Shown here: positions 1-9,749 of the stretch, piece by piece
Position numbering within the stretch: position 1 is the first letter of the stretch
Layout of the letters: the number at the start of each line of letters is the position of its first letter
NCBI RefSeq assembly: GCF_002162375.1
Contig: NZ_CP021425.1
Location: 4,605,001 to 4,669,000 of the forward strand
DNA: 64,000 nt
Origin: Oleiphilus messinensis
GTDB lineage: Bacteria > Pseudomonadota > Gammaproteobacteria > Pseudomonadales > Oleiphilaceae
Direction of reading: 5' to 3'
Notes under the pieces: model-generated
Database searches by the model: none
Seen by the model: only the letters and a program-made list of their open reading frames with translations
Told to the model about the DNA's origin: nothing
Made by a program: the position numbers and the translations under genes

Positions 1-505
1 GGTTTCGCAAATTCAGGATCAAGTCATCAACGGTAAGCGAAATTTCGCCGGATGCCTGAGCCGCTGTAAAGGTTACCGCTGGGGCATCTCCAAAAGCGGG
101 CACATCGAATGGGCCGGACAGATTGGAAGGCACGTCAGTTGGCTCAATGGTCAATAACGTGTCGTTGCCGACATTACCATCAATGGTGTGAAACGTATTG
201 ATACTCTGGGCTGTACCGGTAATCGTGGTAGCATCAACAAAGGCCAGGCCCTGACGCGCTTTATCCGGTACAGTTGTGATCGTATCAATCGCAATCGGCC
301 CCAATTGCTCACCCGCTGCAATCGTCTCAGGGTAATCTGCTGTGATGGTGGCAATGATATTCTGATCACCAATCAGTGGGAACGGACAAATCATTTCCAG
401 TGACTTTGTCACTTGAACAGCAGAAGCCATATTGCTTGCTGCCAGCAATGCGCCTCCCATAACGGCCATAGTTAACGGCTTTCTTTTAAACGGCGTGGTT
501 CTCAT
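1..505 (-). CDS. Secreted protein, DUF6801-like, C-terminus beyond the window
   Basis: The frame is open from an ATG at 505 to the window edge, about 168 residues, so the C-terminus is missing. The N-terminus is a signal peptide: KRK, then a hydrophobic stretch ending in ASNMASA before VQVTKSLE, so export is expected. The mature part begins with a Cys-containing segment ICPFPLIGDQ followed by alternating beta-type sequence; this resembles DUF6801-type exported proteins, known to me only as a family of unknown function. An AGGA ribosome binding site lies just upstream. No function is claimed; the family call is tentative. Confidence 0.55.
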   Translation of the reverse strand, partial: MRTTPFKRKPLTMAVMGGALLAASNMASAVQVTKSLEMICPFPLIGDQNIIATITADYPETIAAGEQLGPIAIDTITTVPDKARQGLAFVDATTITGTAQSINTFHTIDGNVGNDTLLTIEPTDVPSNLSGPFDVPAFGDAPAVTFTAAQASGEISLTVDDLILNLRN

Positions 506-1048
506 TTTTCCTAGTCCTATGTTTAAAGTTGATTTGTGTCTCATTGTTATATGGCTGGTAAAAACTGCCTGACCACAACAAACAGGCTTGATTACCAGCG
601 AAAAATGCTTGAGCCATCCAGCAGATCCGATATTCGTTTATGAGTCGCCTTCCCTTTTTCTGGCAATGCTCGACGGCGAGGCTATTAGGCAGGAAACGGA
701 ACATCCAAGTATTGTCAAAAACGGAATTTTTTTGTCATTTGCAGCACGGATATCCGTTTTTTATGCTATTTGTGACTCATTTCTTATTGTCAGTAATTCT
801 GTGCTGAATGAGTCAGAAAACGAAACTCACCGCTCAAAATCCCTACGCCCAGGCAAGCAAGAGATGTCACATCCGTTACTTACAGATCAAAGTACTTTCA
901 CAATCAAAAGGGCGTATTTTTCACAAGCAGAAGTGGGCATGAAGACCTCCAAAGCCACCAGGAAATCAGTTTTATCGGGCACTTATTTGCTCTTATGCCA
1001 ATACCTATATAGTATTTATTTAGCTCACTATTAATTACACCTCTAAAT
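506..1048. other. Intergenic region between divergent genes
   Basis: This 543-bp stretch separates the minus-strand secreted protein from proV, so it must hold both promoters. It contains a perfect 12-bp palindrome at 746-757 followed by a T run, nested in a wider stem (718-725 with 753-760). A weak promoter-like pair, TTGCTC at 987-992 and TATAGT at 1008-1013, lies upstream of proV but its 15-bp spacing is short. A reading frame at 588-1034 has no recognisable features and I do not call it a gene. Confidence 0.4.
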
Positions 1049-2242
1049 ATGTCATATAAAGTCGAAGTTAAGAACCTGTATAAAGTTTTCGGCCAGCGCC
1101 CCGAACACGCCTTCAAATTATTGGAGCAGGGCGTAACCAAAGATGAAATTTTTGAAAAGACCGGAATGGTCATTGGTGTGAAAGACGCCAACCTTCAGAT
1201 TGCCGAAGGGGAGATCTTCGTGGTCATGGGCTTATCGGGCTCAGGGAAATCGACACTGGTTAGACTCCTGAACCGCCTGATCGAACCAAGTCGCGGCCAG
1301 GTACTGATTGATGGCGAAGACATTACGGCGATCAGTGATGATGCCTTGCGACAGATTCGCCGCAAAAAAGTCAGTATGGTGTTCCAGTCCTTTGCCCTGA
1401 TGCCCCATTTAAATGTGCTCGAAAACACTGCTTTCGGCCTGGAGCTCAGTGGCGAAGATTTGACCACTCGACAGGATAAAGCCATCAAAGCACTCGCCCA
1501 GGTCGGGCTGGAGGCTTATGCGAACAATTATCCAGATGAGTTGTCTGGAGGCATGCAACAGCGAGTCGGACTGGCCAGAGCACTGGCCAACGATCCCGAC
1601 ATCATGCTGATGGATGAAGCATTTTCTGCCTTGGATCCACTCATTCGGACTGAAATGCAAGACGAGCTCCTGCATCTACAATCCAAACTGCAACGAACCA
1701 TTATCTTTATCTCCCATGACCTTGATGAGGCCATGCGCATTGGTGACCGCATTGCAATCATGCAGGGCGGTGAAGTTGTCCAAGTGGGCACACCAGATGA
1801 GATCTTGCATAATCCAGCTAACGATTATGTTAAGTCATTTTTTAAAGGCGTGGATGTCAGCCATGTATTCAATGCCGGAGATATTGCGCGAAAACTACAA
1901 GTCACATTAATAAAAAAACAATCCAGCGATGGCCTTCGAACCGGCCTGAAATCACTCCGGGATTATGACCGGGAACATGGTTATGTTATTGATAAAGACG
2001 GCAAGTTGTTAGGTGTAGTCTCTGCCAACTCCCTCAGCGCCGTCATCAAAGAAGAAAAGACATTGAGCGAAGCTTTTCTCGATATTACACCACTGCAGAC
2101 TGACACACCGATTCGAGAAACCCTGGGCGTTGTTGCGCAGGCCCCCTGCCCGCTTCCAGTAATCGACGAAAACCAGAAATACTGTGGCGCGATCAGCCGC
2201 ACTCTACTCTTGGAAACACTGGATCGGGAGGAAACGGCATGA
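1049..2242 (+). CDS. proV: Glycine betaine/L-proline ABC transporter ATP-binding protein
   Basis: ATPase of the ProVWX (QAT family) importer for glycine betaine and related osmoprotectants, on the cytoplasmic face of the inner membrane. The 397-residue protein has Walker [10 protein letters not shown] (61-69), signature LSGGMQQR, Walker [14 protein letters not shown] and switch His in FISHDLDEA. The C-terminal third is a CBS-domain pair, the part that senses ionic strength in this family. It overlaps proW by 4 bp (ATGA) and so is translationally coupled. The start [15 protein letters not shown] matches the family although no strong ribosome binding site is visible. Confidence 0.95.
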   Translation: MSYKVEVKNLYKVFGQRPEHAFKLLEQGVTKDEIFEKTGMVIGVKDANLQIAEGEIFVVMGLSGSGKSTLVRLLNRLIEPSRGQVLIDGEDITAISDDALRQIRRKKVSMVFQSFALMPHLNVLENTAFGLELSGEDLTTRQDKAIKALAQVGLEAYANNYPDELSGGMQQRVGLARALANDPDIMLMDEAFSALDPLIRTEMQDELLHLQSKLQRTIIFISHDLDEAMRIGDRIAIMQGGEVVQVGTPDEILHNPANDYVKSFFKGVDVSHVFNAGDIARKLQVTLIKKQSSDGLRTGLKSLRDYDREHGYVIDKDGKLLGVVSANSLSAVIKEEKTLSEAFLDITPLQTDTPIRETLGVVAQAPCPLPVIDENQKYCGAISRTLLLETLDREETA

Positions 2243-3393
2243 GTACGGATACCCAAAACCCTTGGGCAAGCACCGAACAACAAGCAACGCCGGATACGGA
2301 TCAAGACACTTCTGCTAACAGCACCGATTCCTCGAATCCTTGGGCGAGTACAGCACAACCGGAAGAAAGTACGGCTTCCAATCCCTGGGGCTCCGCCGGT
2401 GAGCAGCCCAGCGCTTCCGAAATAATGTCGGCTGGCCCTGTGGAAGAAACTGACTCTTTCTCTTGGTCCGATCCGTTTCAGGAAGAATGGATTCCTCTCG
2501 AAGATTGGGTCGAAACCGGTATTGAATGGCTGGTTGGTAACTTTCGTCCATTTTTCACCGCAATCAAAGCACCAATTGATACCACACTTGGCTCCATCGA
2601 TACGCTGTTACAGAGTATTAATCCCTTTATCATGATCCTGTTCATGGGTTTGCTGGCCTGGCAAATGGCAGGACGGCGACTAGGCATTACGACGATGATT
2701 GGGCTTTTCCTGGTCGGGATAATCGGTGCATGGCAGGAATCGATGACCACACTATCTCTGGTTATTACCTCTGTGCTCTTCTGTATGCTGATCGGCATCC
2801 CTACCGGTATCTGGATGGCACGCAGTGATCGCGCCCAACAGATTATCCGTCCCATACTGGACGCCATGCAAACCACCCCGGCCTTTGTCTATCTGGTTCC
2901 GATTGTCATGTTGTTCGGGATCGGAAATGTACCCGGCGTAGTCGTTACCATTATTTTCGCGGTGCCACCGGTGATTCGTTTAACCAACTTGGGTATCAGG
3001 CAAGTACCCGAAGATCTGGTCGAAGCGGCCCACTCCTTTGGTGCCAGCGGGCGACAAATGCTCTTCAAAGTACAATTACCCCTGGCAATGCCAACGATTA
3101 TGGCCGGGGTAAATCAAACCCTCATGCTCAGCCTGTCCATGGTGGTCATTGCCTCGATGATTTCCGTCGGTGGTCTTGGGCTCATGGTTCTGCGAGGCAT
3201 CGGAAGACTGGATATCGGCCTGGCCACTGTGGGTGGTATTGGCATTGTAATACTCGCCATCATTCTGGATCGTATGACGCAATCCCTCGGTCAATCCGCC
3301 CGGGATCGCGGCACGCGACACTGGTACGAAACAGGTCCAGTGGGCCTGCTCTTTAAACTGAAAAAAAATTCAACAAACAATAGTTCAGTTTAA
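2239..3393 (+). CDS. proW: Glycine betaine/L-proline ABC transporter permease
   Basis: Inner-membrane permease of the osmoprotectant importer, 384 residues. A hydrophilic N-terminal tail of about 100 residues carries three near-repeats, NPWAST twice and NPWGSA once, and then [14 protein letters not shown] long polar tail starting with NPW is also a feature of enterobacterial ProW, so this is a family trait. The core has the usual membrane segments and the permease EAA loop region ([20 protein letters not shown]) that docks on ProV. It sits between proV (4-bp overlap) and proX (32-bp gap). Confidence 0.95.
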   Translation: MSTDTQNPWASTEQQATPDTDQDTSANSTDSSNPWASTAQPEESTASNPWGSAGEQPSASEIMSAGPVEETDSFSWSDPFQEEWIPLEDWVETGIEWLVGNFRPFFTAIKAPIDTTLGSIDTLLQSINPFIMILFMGLLAWQMAGRRLGITTMIGLFLVGIIGAWQESMTTLSLVITSVLFCMLIGIPTGIWMARSDRAQQIIRPILDAMQTTPAFVYLVPIVMLFGIGNVPGVVVTIIFAVPPVIRLTNLGIRQVPEDLVEAAHSFGASGRQMLFKVQLPLAMPTIMAGVNQTLMLSLSMVVIASMISVGGLGLMVLRGIGRLDIGLATVGGIGIVILAIILDRMTQSLGQSARDRGTRHWYETGPVGLLFKLKKNSTNNSSV

Positions 3394-3425
3394 CAATACT
3401 CAATCGCAATGGAGGAAAATGCAAT

Positions 3426-4415
3426 ATGACGACACTTAAGAAAATCGCGTGCGCCCTCACGCTGGTCACTGCAACCAGCACCAGCTATGCGGATTCAATG
3501 CCGGGCAAAGGCGTTAGTGTGGTTCCGGTACAAAGTGCCATCGCAGAGGAATCATTCCAAACCATCGTTCTGAATGAAGCCTTGAAACAACTCGGCTACG
3601 ATGTGCAACCCATCAAAGAAGTCGACTACAGCGCAGGTTACACCTCTATCGCCAATGGCGATGCGACCTATATGGCCGTTAACTGGTATCCACTGCACAA
3701 CACCATGTATGACAATGCCGGTGGGGATAAGGTTTTCTACCGAAAAGGTCACTATATCGAAGGGGCCGCTCAGGGTTATCTGGTTGATAAGAAAACAGCA
3801 GATAAATACGGCATTGACAACATCGGCGATTTCAAAGACCCCAAAATTGCTAAACTTTTCGACACCGATGGTGACGGAAAAGCCGATCTGACCGGGTGTC
3901 AGGCAGGCTGGGGTTGTGAGGGTGTCATCGAGCACCAGCTGGATGCCTTTAAACTGCGGGATCGAATTACCCACAAGCAAGGACAGTATGCCGCCATAAT
4001 CTCTGACACCATCGCCCGCTACAAAGAAGGCGATTCGATTTTCTACTACACCTGGACGCCTTATTGGGTTTCTGGAAAACTGGTACCGGGTAAAGATGTC
4101 GTCTGGCTTGAAGTGCCCCACTCCGCAAATCCGAATGGCACCGACACAAAATTGCCAAACGGTAAGAACTACGGCTTCGATATCAACAGCGAACGTGTTG
4201 TAGCCAACAAAAAGTTTGCACAAGCCAACCCGGCTGCAGCAAAATTGTTTGAAGTTGCCAAGCTGTCTGTTAATGACGTCAGCGCTGAAAACATGCTGAT
4301 TGCCAATGGCGAAGATTCCCAAAAGCAAATCAAACAACATGCCCTGAACTGGATCAAAGCCAATCAGAGCACCTTCAATGGCTGGTTAGACGCGGCGCGT
4401 AAAGCGGCTAAGTAA
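3426..4415 (+). CDS. proX: Glycine betaine/L-proline periplasmic binding protein
   Basis: Substrate-binding component of ProVWX, 329 residues, with a cleavable signal peptide (ALTLVTATSTSYADS). The aromatic residues of a quaternary-amine cage are visible in NWYPLHNTMY and TWTPYWVSGK. A Cys pair in GCQAGWGCEG may form the family's disulfide. Ribosome binding site GGAGG precedes the ATG. Last gene of the operon, followed by an inverted repeat. Osmotic induction is expected from the family but I see no specific operator. Confidence 0.94.
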   Translation: MTTLKKIACALTLVTATSTSYADSMPGKGVSVVPVQSAIAEESFQTIVLNEALKQLGYDVQPIKEVDYSAGYTSIANGDATYMAVNWYPLHNTMYDNAGGDKVFYRKGHYIEGAAQGYLVDKKTADKYGIDNIGDFKDPKIAKLFDTDGDGKADLTGCQAGWGCEGVIEHQLDAFKLRDRITHKQGQYAAIISDTIARYKEGDSIFYYTWTPYWVSGKLVPGKDVVWLEVPHSANPNGTDTKLPNGKNYGFDINSERVVANKKFAQANPAAAKLFEVAKLSVNDVSAENMLIANGEDSQKQIKQHALNWIKANQSTFNGWLDAARKAAK

Positions 4416-4423
4416 ATCAGCCA

Positions 4424-4464
4424 CCCACTTCCCGCCCTTCGCCCAGCGGAGTAAGGGAAGTGGG
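4424..4464 (+). terminator. Stem-loop after proX
   Basis: A perfect 10-bp inverted repeat (CCCACTTCCC at 4424-4433 and GGGAAGTGGG at 4455-4464) begins 9 bases after the proX stop. No T run follows, so it may stabilise the 3' end or be a weak terminator. Confidence 0.5.
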
Positions 4465-4551
4465 CAAAACCAGCCGCCTTTATCTTCAGCCTTGATCCAT
4501 ACGCCTTAATCCACAAAAAACTCATGCTCTGCATGGGGCGAATGTCTCAAC

Positions 4552-5526
4552 TCAAGTTGTTGGCTTGAGACGGGCAACAGAGTTCACCAATTCAGTTCTG
4601 TCGGACATTTTGGCAGCACGCTCCAATTTCCGTAAGTAGAGATTATTGGCCACCAATGCACCGATAACAAAGCTCGCTCCCACCAACTCTGCCGTCGTAA
4701 ATGAGCGCCCCTGAATCACACCAATGGTGAATGCTGTTATCGGAACAAAATTGATGAACAATACACCATTAACCGGCCCCATAATTTTTATTCCGGTATT
4801 CCAACTCAAAACCGCAACCAACGCGCCGAGTACAATTAGATACAAGAACGTACCTTTCAACGAAACTACAGTCTCCCAGTCAGGGGTATGTATCATACCA
4901 CTCATCGTAAAACCGAAGGTGATCAAGGTGATTGAAATCGTACCCAGCACACAGGTCACCGCGGTATACCGTAAGGGTGACCAGTTCGGGAAAGACTGCG
5001 CCCCCATGGTATAACTCACCCAACAAAAAGCGCCTGCCAGAAAAACCAGTCCCCATTGACCACTACCACCTGCAGAGGCTTGCATCGGGTCACCTCGGGT
5101 AATCACAAGAAACACACCTAAAAAGGCAACAATGATGGCCGCCAGTGTAAATCGTTTAGGCCGCACGCCTTTGAAAAGCCAGGTCAATATCGCGGTAATC
5201 ATCGGCATCATCGCCATAATCACTGCGCCATGTTCTGGTCGGGTATGTACCAGACCATTGAACGCCAATAGATTAAATCCGGCAAAACCCAACGTTGCCA
5301 GAAGGAACAACAAACCCAAACGCCCCTCAAGGCGAAGCGCACCGGCTCCCTCAACCCATATTAGAATCAGGACAAACAGCACCGCAGCGACACCGTATCG
5401 AATCAACGTAAGATAAAACGGATCCATCACCCCCAACGCGGGCTTCGCAACCGCAAACATCCCCCCCCAGGAAAGCGTAGCCGCCATCAACAAACCAACA
5501 GCTACCGCCAGACTATTACTTTTCAT
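4552..5526 (-). CDS. EamA/DMT-family transporter
   Basis: A 324-residue integral membrane protein of the drug/metabolite transporter superfamily. Ten hydrophobic segments are arranged as two EamA repeats; the first starts near SWGGMFAVAKPALG and the second near GLVFLAGAFCWVSYTMG. Members export amino acids or other small metabolites, but the substrate cannot be read from sequence. It faces proX convergently and stands alone. The end after the last helix (NNLYLRKLERAAK) is cytoplasmic and basic. Confidence 0.85.
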   Translation of the reverse strand: MKSNSLAVAVGLLMAATLSWGGMFAVAKPALGVMDPFYLTLIRYGVAAVLFVLILIWVEGAGALRLEGRLGLLFLLATLGFAGFNLLAFNGLVHTRPEHGAVIMAMMPMITAILTWLFKGVRPKRFTLAAIIVAFLGVFLVITRGDPMQASAGGSGQWGLVFLAGAFCWVSYTMGAQSFPNWSPLRYTAVTCVLGTISITLITFGFTMSGMIHTPDWETVVSLKGTFLYLIVLGALVAVLSWNTGIKIMGPVNGVLFINFVPITAFTIGVIQGRSFTTAELVGASFVIGALVANNLYLRKLERAAKMSDRTELVNSVARLKPTT

Positions 5527-5773
5527 GTACTTCCTCCTCTGTACCTTTATATTCAGAGTTTGTACTGGCTATGCTATCTTTTTCCAAAAGATCTATAATC
5601 CCCAAAAACGGAAATTAATTATTTCCAGAATCAACATAGTTGGAGAATTTAACGCAGGACACAAACGGCATGATTCGCCACATTAACGCCGATGTTTAGT
5701 TTCTAATTGATAGCAAATTTGTTTAAACTGAAGGGGTTGTAAAAAGCAAAAATGTGATTCAAGGAATGAAATC

Positions 5774-6721
5774 ATGAAACCACTACCTAAGCACCCAGGA
5801 TATTTCCTTGCGAACAGCGCATGGGGCAATCAAGGGATTAAAGTTTACATACCTGAAACCGAAAAAGCACTTTGGAAGCGCGCTTTACAAGCGAATGCAA
5901 ACTCAGGATCTAGCCATGTGAATCTGGAACTTTTCAAATCGGTAAAGTCACTTTCAGACAACAATCCCCACAACATAAAATATTCCAGTGACTCTCAAAA
6001 AAACCATAAAATACAGGTAACTGCAAAGTTCGTTATTGGCTACAAAGAGTCTACTGAGCACGACATACTGATTACTTTCATCGCTCCAGTTTCTACTACG
6101 GACAAACCACCAACAATCTCAGGAAATAACCCAAAACTATTAAAACAGCACGCGTCGGAAGCAGTAAATGTGCAACACAAAAACGACCATCGATTTGTGC
6201 TTCCCCCTTATTTCAAAGCCACTTACGACGAAAATAATCAACCATTACCGGCAAACGCGAAGGCGACCTATGTCGATCCAGACTCACTAGAAGTTAAAAC
6301 AACAGAGTGGGCTTCAATCAGTGATTTGCTGGAAGTTGGTGTTTGGGGTGCTTTTAAGGGGCTTGCAACCTATCGACTCGGACAGGTTCTGCGCTTACCA
6401 GACGAAAGTGCTGGAATTGCTGGGGGCTTTGGAGCTACAACAGAACAGCTCTCATTACAAACCCAATTTCGAATTTACTCCGTAACTATTTCTGACTGGA
6501 ACGGTGATGTTTATCACGGTATTTTCGGAGGGGTCAAAGCGGTTGACTTTAAGTATTTAAGCAATACCCGGAGGGTTAACATCGAGATACTAAAACAATA
6601 TCGCATTATGGCAGGAAATACTCCCATTTATACCGCTAAGACAGAGCGTGTTGCCGGTCAAGACCACAAAGAATTTATTGCCAACGCGGTTAAAAATGGC
6701 TACCCAAATGAAGACAGATGA
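5774..6721 (+). CDS. Unknown soluble protein
   Basis: A 315-residue protein without signal peptide or membrane segment; I do not recognise it. The first half is polar and basic, with an isolated Trp-rich start (GYFLANSAWGNQG). The middle holds a glycine-rich segment, EVGVWGAFKGLATYRLGQVL, and the C-terminal third is beta-like. Its 3' end overlaps the next gene by about 14-26 bp, so the two are probably translated together and may act together. The local AT content is slightly higher than in the flanking genes. No function is proposed. Confidence 0.7.
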   Translation: MKPLPKHPGYFLANSAWGNQGIKVYIPETEKALWKRALQANANSGSSHVNLELFKSVKSLSDNNPHNIKYSSDSQKNHKIQVTAKFVIGYKESTEHDILITFIAPVSTTDKPPTISGNNPKLLKQHASEAVNVQHKNDHRFVLPPYFKATYDENNQPLPANAKATYVDPDSLEVKTTEWASISDLLEVGVWGAFKGLATYRLGQVLRLPDESAGIAGGFGATTEQLSLQTQFRIYSVTISDWNGDVYHGIFGGVKAVDFKYLSNTRRVNIEILKQYRIMAGNTPIYTAKTERVAGQDHKEFIANAVKNGYPNEDR

Positions 6722-7175
6722 ACTGAGCCCACTAGGACCTATCCAAAAGTTGAAAAAACAAAGACTGTGCGTACTCTCACTTTGCTCAGGGTTGCTTTTT
6801 ACCATATTGAACACGCCGATTGCGATATCTGTGCGGCACACATTTTCAAAGGCCGCAATCATGAGCCCGAATGAGATTTCCACAATTGCACACACGATAC
6901 TCATAAGTGCTATTTTTCTGAGTATAATTTTCTTTACCATCGGTGCATTCAGAGCATTCAAACAACAAAGAATTCTTTGCATATTAGAAGAAACACTCTA
7001 CAGAGTGTTGGTGACGTTTGTTGGATTTACTTTGATTACACTAGGTTTACAACTTATTGGCTATAAATTCTCAATACAATGGCCTTCTCTCGTCGGGGGA
7101 TTCAGTGCAATTGGTCTCGCAATTTTAATACAGTCAATCTCGAAGTACTCAAAAGAGAATTATAACCCGGATTGA
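6696..7175 (+). CDS. Small four-helix membrane protein
   Basis: About 159 residues from the ATG at 6696; an alternative ATG is at 6708, both inside the end of the upstream gene. Four hydrophobic segments can be seen (SLCSGLLFTILNTPIAI, ILISAIFLSIIFFTIGAF, VTFVGFTLITLGLQLIGY, LVGGFSAIGLAILIQSI), with charged loops between. I do not recognise a family. The overlap suggests coupling to the 315-residue protein, as in a soluble protein with a membrane partner. A terminator-like hairpin follows at 7202. Confidence 0.65.
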   Translation: MATQMKTDELSPLGPIQKLKKQRLCVLSLCSGLLFTILNTPIAISVRHTFSKAAIMSPNEISTIAHTILISAIFLSIIFFTIGAFRAFKQQRILCILEETLYRVLVTFVGFTLITLGLQLIGYKFSIQWPSLVGGFSAIGLAILIQSISKYSKENYNPD

Positions 7176-7201
7176 TCAATCCCTCCTCAAAACACTCTTT
7201 T

Positions 7202-7225
7202 AGGCTTCACCCATATGTGAAGCCT
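7202..7225. terminator. Intrinsic terminator hairpin
   Basis: Perfect 9-bp stem AGGCTTCAC/GTGAAGCCT with a 6-base loop, 27 bases after the preceding stop. T-rich tracts lie on both sides but are short, so it could work weakly in either direction. Confidence 0.6.
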
Positions 7226-7377
7226 GTTTCCAAACACGTGGGCAAGCTTGATAACGCCTCTCGGAAATAACTTGGCTTTAGATAAGTTCTCACTCTACAA
7301 CTTTTATTTCCGTTTCCCATATAATAAGCAATATTTAGTCACTATTATTTTCAATATCTCATTAATTGGAGAATTTC

Positions 7378-8295
7378 GTGCAGTCCCTGGATGATATGGT
7401 GATTTTTGCGGCAGTTGTGGATGCCAAAGGATTTTCAGCGGCTGCTCAAGTGCTGAAGATCTCGACTCCGGTGGTCAGTAAGCGCATTAATGCGTTGGAG
7501 GGGAGTCTGGGGGCGAAGCTTTTAAACCGAACGACCCGGAGGATCAGTTTGACGGAAGCCGGGAACGTTTTTTACCGGTACTGTACACGGGTGGTTGCTG
7601 AAGCCCAGGCGGCGGAGGCGGCCGTGACTTATTTGCATGATGAGCCTCGCGGTTTGTTGCGCATTACGGCACCGGTTACATTTGGCTCGCAGCAAATCGC
7701 CAGTGTGTTACCCGATTTTATGGCGCGTTATCCTGAAATTCAGGTTGATCTTGATGTCAGTGATCACTCCGTGGATCTGGCCGAAGCGGGATATGATATC
7801 GCACTTCGCATTACCAACAATCCGCCACCACTACTTGCTGCCCGTCTGCTAACGCAAACACGCAGGATCGTTTGTGCCGCACCTGCCTATTGGGATCAAT
7901 ACGGACGGCCGGAACAACCTAAGGATTTGGAGCATCACAATTGTATTGTTTACTCCCCTCACCCGAACTTTAACGAATGGTATTTTGAGTCTGAAAACGG
8001 TTCGGAAACAGTTTCCGTCCACGGACGTTTTAAAGTGAACAATACCACGGCGATGCTCGAGGTTGCAGCGGGTGGACTTGGCGTTATCATGCTGACTTCA
8101 TTTGCCGTTCAGCGCCAGATTCAAGCCGGTATACTTGAACCCGTACTTGAAAACTACAGCACACCCGGTTCCGATATTTACGCGCTGTATTTACCCAATC
8201 GATTTTTATCTCGCAAAGCGCGAGTCTTTATCGACTATCTTGTAGAACTGTACGACCAAACAAAAGGCAGTCTCAGTGAATCACAACCAACCTGA
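7378..8295 (+). CDS. LysR-family transcriptional regulator
   Basis: A 305-residue regulator of the CrgA/AaeR-like LysR branch. The N-terminal winged helix is clear (FAAVVDAKGFSAAAQVL ... PVVSKRINALEGSLGAKLLNRTTR) and is followed by a LysR substrate-binding domain from about residue 90. I chose the GTG at 7378 because GGAG lies 6 bases upstream; a TTG at 7366 would include that site. The downstream methyltransferase start overlaps its last 20 bases. The effector is unknown. Confidence 0.9.
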   Translation: MQSLDDMVIFAAVVDAKGFSAAAQVLKISTPVVSKRINALEGSLGAKLLNRTTRRISLTEAGNVFYRYCTRVVAEAQAAEAAVTYLHDEPRGLLRITAPVTFGSQQIASVLPDFMARYPEIQVDLDVSDHSVDLAEAGYDIALRITNNPPPLLAARLLTQTRRIVCAAPAYWDQYGRPEQPKDLEHHNCIVYSPHPNFNEWYFESENGSETVSVHGRFKVNNTTAMLEVAAGGLGVIMLTSFAVQRQIQAGILEPVLENYSTPGSDIYALYLPNRFLSRKARVFIDYLVELYDQTKGSLSESQPT

Positions 8296-8917
8296 CACTT
8301 CCGATGTCATCCAGAACAGCACAACCGACGAATACTACAACCAACACGCCGGAGAATTCTTCGAGACAACAGTGAAGCTGGACATGAGCGCGACTATCCA
8401 TGAATTCAGCGCTCACCTTCCCGAAAACGCCCACATACTCGATGCCGGCTGTGGCTCCGGTAGAGATAGCAAATTGTTAATTGAACTCGGTTACAACGTC
8501 ACCGCGTTTGATGCTTCGTCAAAACTCGCCAGGCTGGCTTCTGAATATCTCGGTCAACCGGTGCTTACCTGCACATTCAGTCAATTCAAAAGCAACAACC
8601 AATTTGACGGCATTTGGGCCTGCGCCTCCCTTCTGCACATCCCTGCCCCTGACATGAGTCAGACCTTATGCCACCTTAGCCAATACTTAAAACCTGAAGG
8701 TGTTTTCTATGCCTCGTTCAAATACGGGAGCGAAGATATCTGCAAGGACGGTCGTAACTTCACCAATTGCACAGAATCCCGTCTTGCGGATTTTGTTCAA
8801 GAAACTCAGTTATCGATAATCAAGACATGGAAAACACCAGACACTCGCCCGGAGCGAGTAGACGAATATTGGTTGAATGCACTACTCAGGAAAAATGGAT
8901 CTCCGACTAGTCCGTAA
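8276..8917 (+). CDS. Class I SAM-dependent methyltransferase
   Basis: A 213-residue Rossmann-fold methyltransferase. Motif I is HILDAGCGSGRDS (SAM binding), the acidic ribose-binding residue follows in VTAFDASS, and post-motif FDGIWACASLLHIP matches small-molecule methyltransferases of the Methyltransf_11/25 type. It starts with GTG inside the LysR gene (20-bp overlap), so the two are co-translated. The 3' end overlaps the convergent SUMF1 gene by 11 bp. The substrate is not predictable. Confidence 0.82.
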   Translation: MNHNQPDTSDVIQNSTTDEYYNQHAGEFFETTVKLDMSATIHEFSAHLPENAHILDAGCGSGRDSKLLIELGYNVTAFDASSKLARLASEYLGQPVLTCTFSQFKSNNQFDGIWACASLLHIPAPDMSQTLCHLSQYLKPEGVFYASFKYGSEDICKDGRNFTNCTESRLADFVQETQLSIIKTWKTPDTRPERVDEYWLNALLRKNGSPTSP

Positions 8918-9749
8918 TTTCTCTTACAACACGGAACCCGACAGATGCACTGCGGTAATCTTTCTCAATGCTGATACGCTGTGATAGATGCACATTAGGT
9001 TGCGGGTTTTGCCAAGTAGCCCCTTTTAATATGCGTTGCGAACAATCGCCATCCAATCTCGGATCCACTGACACTCCGGCTCCTACGTGACTATCATTTC
9101 CACAATCCAATACCCATTCAGCAACATTGGAAGTTACATCAAACAAACCAAAAGGATTCGCCTTAAACCGGCCTGCGACACCAGGTCGTGCAACAGCAGT
9201 ACCTTCTGGACACCCCTCATAATCTCTATCACAGTGGTCTACACCTTGTATGTAATCATCTCCCCACCAATAGCGCGTTTTTTGCCCTGCACGAGCCGCA
9301 TATTCCCATTCTGCCTCGCTCGGTAAACGGTAAACTTCACCAGTTTGCTCACTGAGCCATTGAGTGTAAGCCGCAGCTTCGATCCAACTAACTTTGATTA
9401 CAGGCTGTTTCCCTCTCCCCCACCCATTATCAGGTGGACATTTTCGATTAGTTGCCTTACAAAATGCATCGTACTCATCAAATGTTATTTCAGACTGCCC
9501 AATTGCAAATCGTTTGCTCACTGTAATCTTGTGTTCAGGGCTCTCATTTTGAAAAGAGCGAAAGTTAACTCCCCCGATCCATCCCGTGCCTTTGGGTATG
9601 ACGACAAGTTTAGGGCCAGGATAACCGAGTTGAAGTTGGTCTTGAACAGTTTCCCATGTATTGATTTGCTCATGCTGAACCGAACAAGCAGCTCCCAAGA
9701 AACTCAAGCCCAAAAGCGATGCAACTTTTACCAAAGTTGATAGATTCAT
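8907..9749 (-). CDS. SUMF1/FGE-fold lipoprotein
   Basis: A 280-residue lipoprotein: signal peptide with lipobox LGAAC, then a formylglycine-generating-enzyme-like (SUMF1) domain. Fold markers are KGTGWIGG, the sequence RLPSEAEWEYAARAG, GLFDVTSNVAEWV and the end SVGFRVVRE. The Cys pair that does catalysis in true FGE (near the GFRC end) is missing here, so I infer a non-FGE role such as binding. It begins at the stop of the upstream, IS-disrupted gene (TGATG, 1-base overlap) and so was made to be translated with it. Confidence 0.85.
   Translation of the reverse strand: MNLSTLVKVASLLGLSFLGAACSVQHEQINTWETVQDQLQLGYPGPKLVVIPKGTGWIGGVNFRSFQNESPEHKITVSKRFAIGQSEITFDEYDAFCKATNRKCPPDNGWGRGKQPVIKVSWIEAAAYTQWLSEQTGEVYRLPSEAEWEYAARAGQKTRYWWGDDYIQGVDHCDRDYEGCPEGTAVARPGVAGRFKANPFGLFDVTSNVAEWVLDCGNDSHVGAGVSVDPRLDGDCSQRILKGATWQNPQPNVHLSQRISIEKDYRSASVGFRVVREITD

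Noticed and set aside
746-757. Perfect palindrome followed by T as a terminator
   Set aside because: No plus-strand gene precedes it; more likely chance or part of an operator.
588-1034. 148-codon frame upstream of proV
   Set aside because: No domain, no ribosome binding site and low-complexity composition; it fills a promoter region.
2239-2420. NPWAS repeats in ProW as something novel
   Set aside because: Enterobacterial ProW also has a long polar N-tail with NPW, so it is a family trait.
3552-4340. Long minus-strand frame opposite proX
   Set aside because: It is antisense to a clear ProX frame and has no family features.
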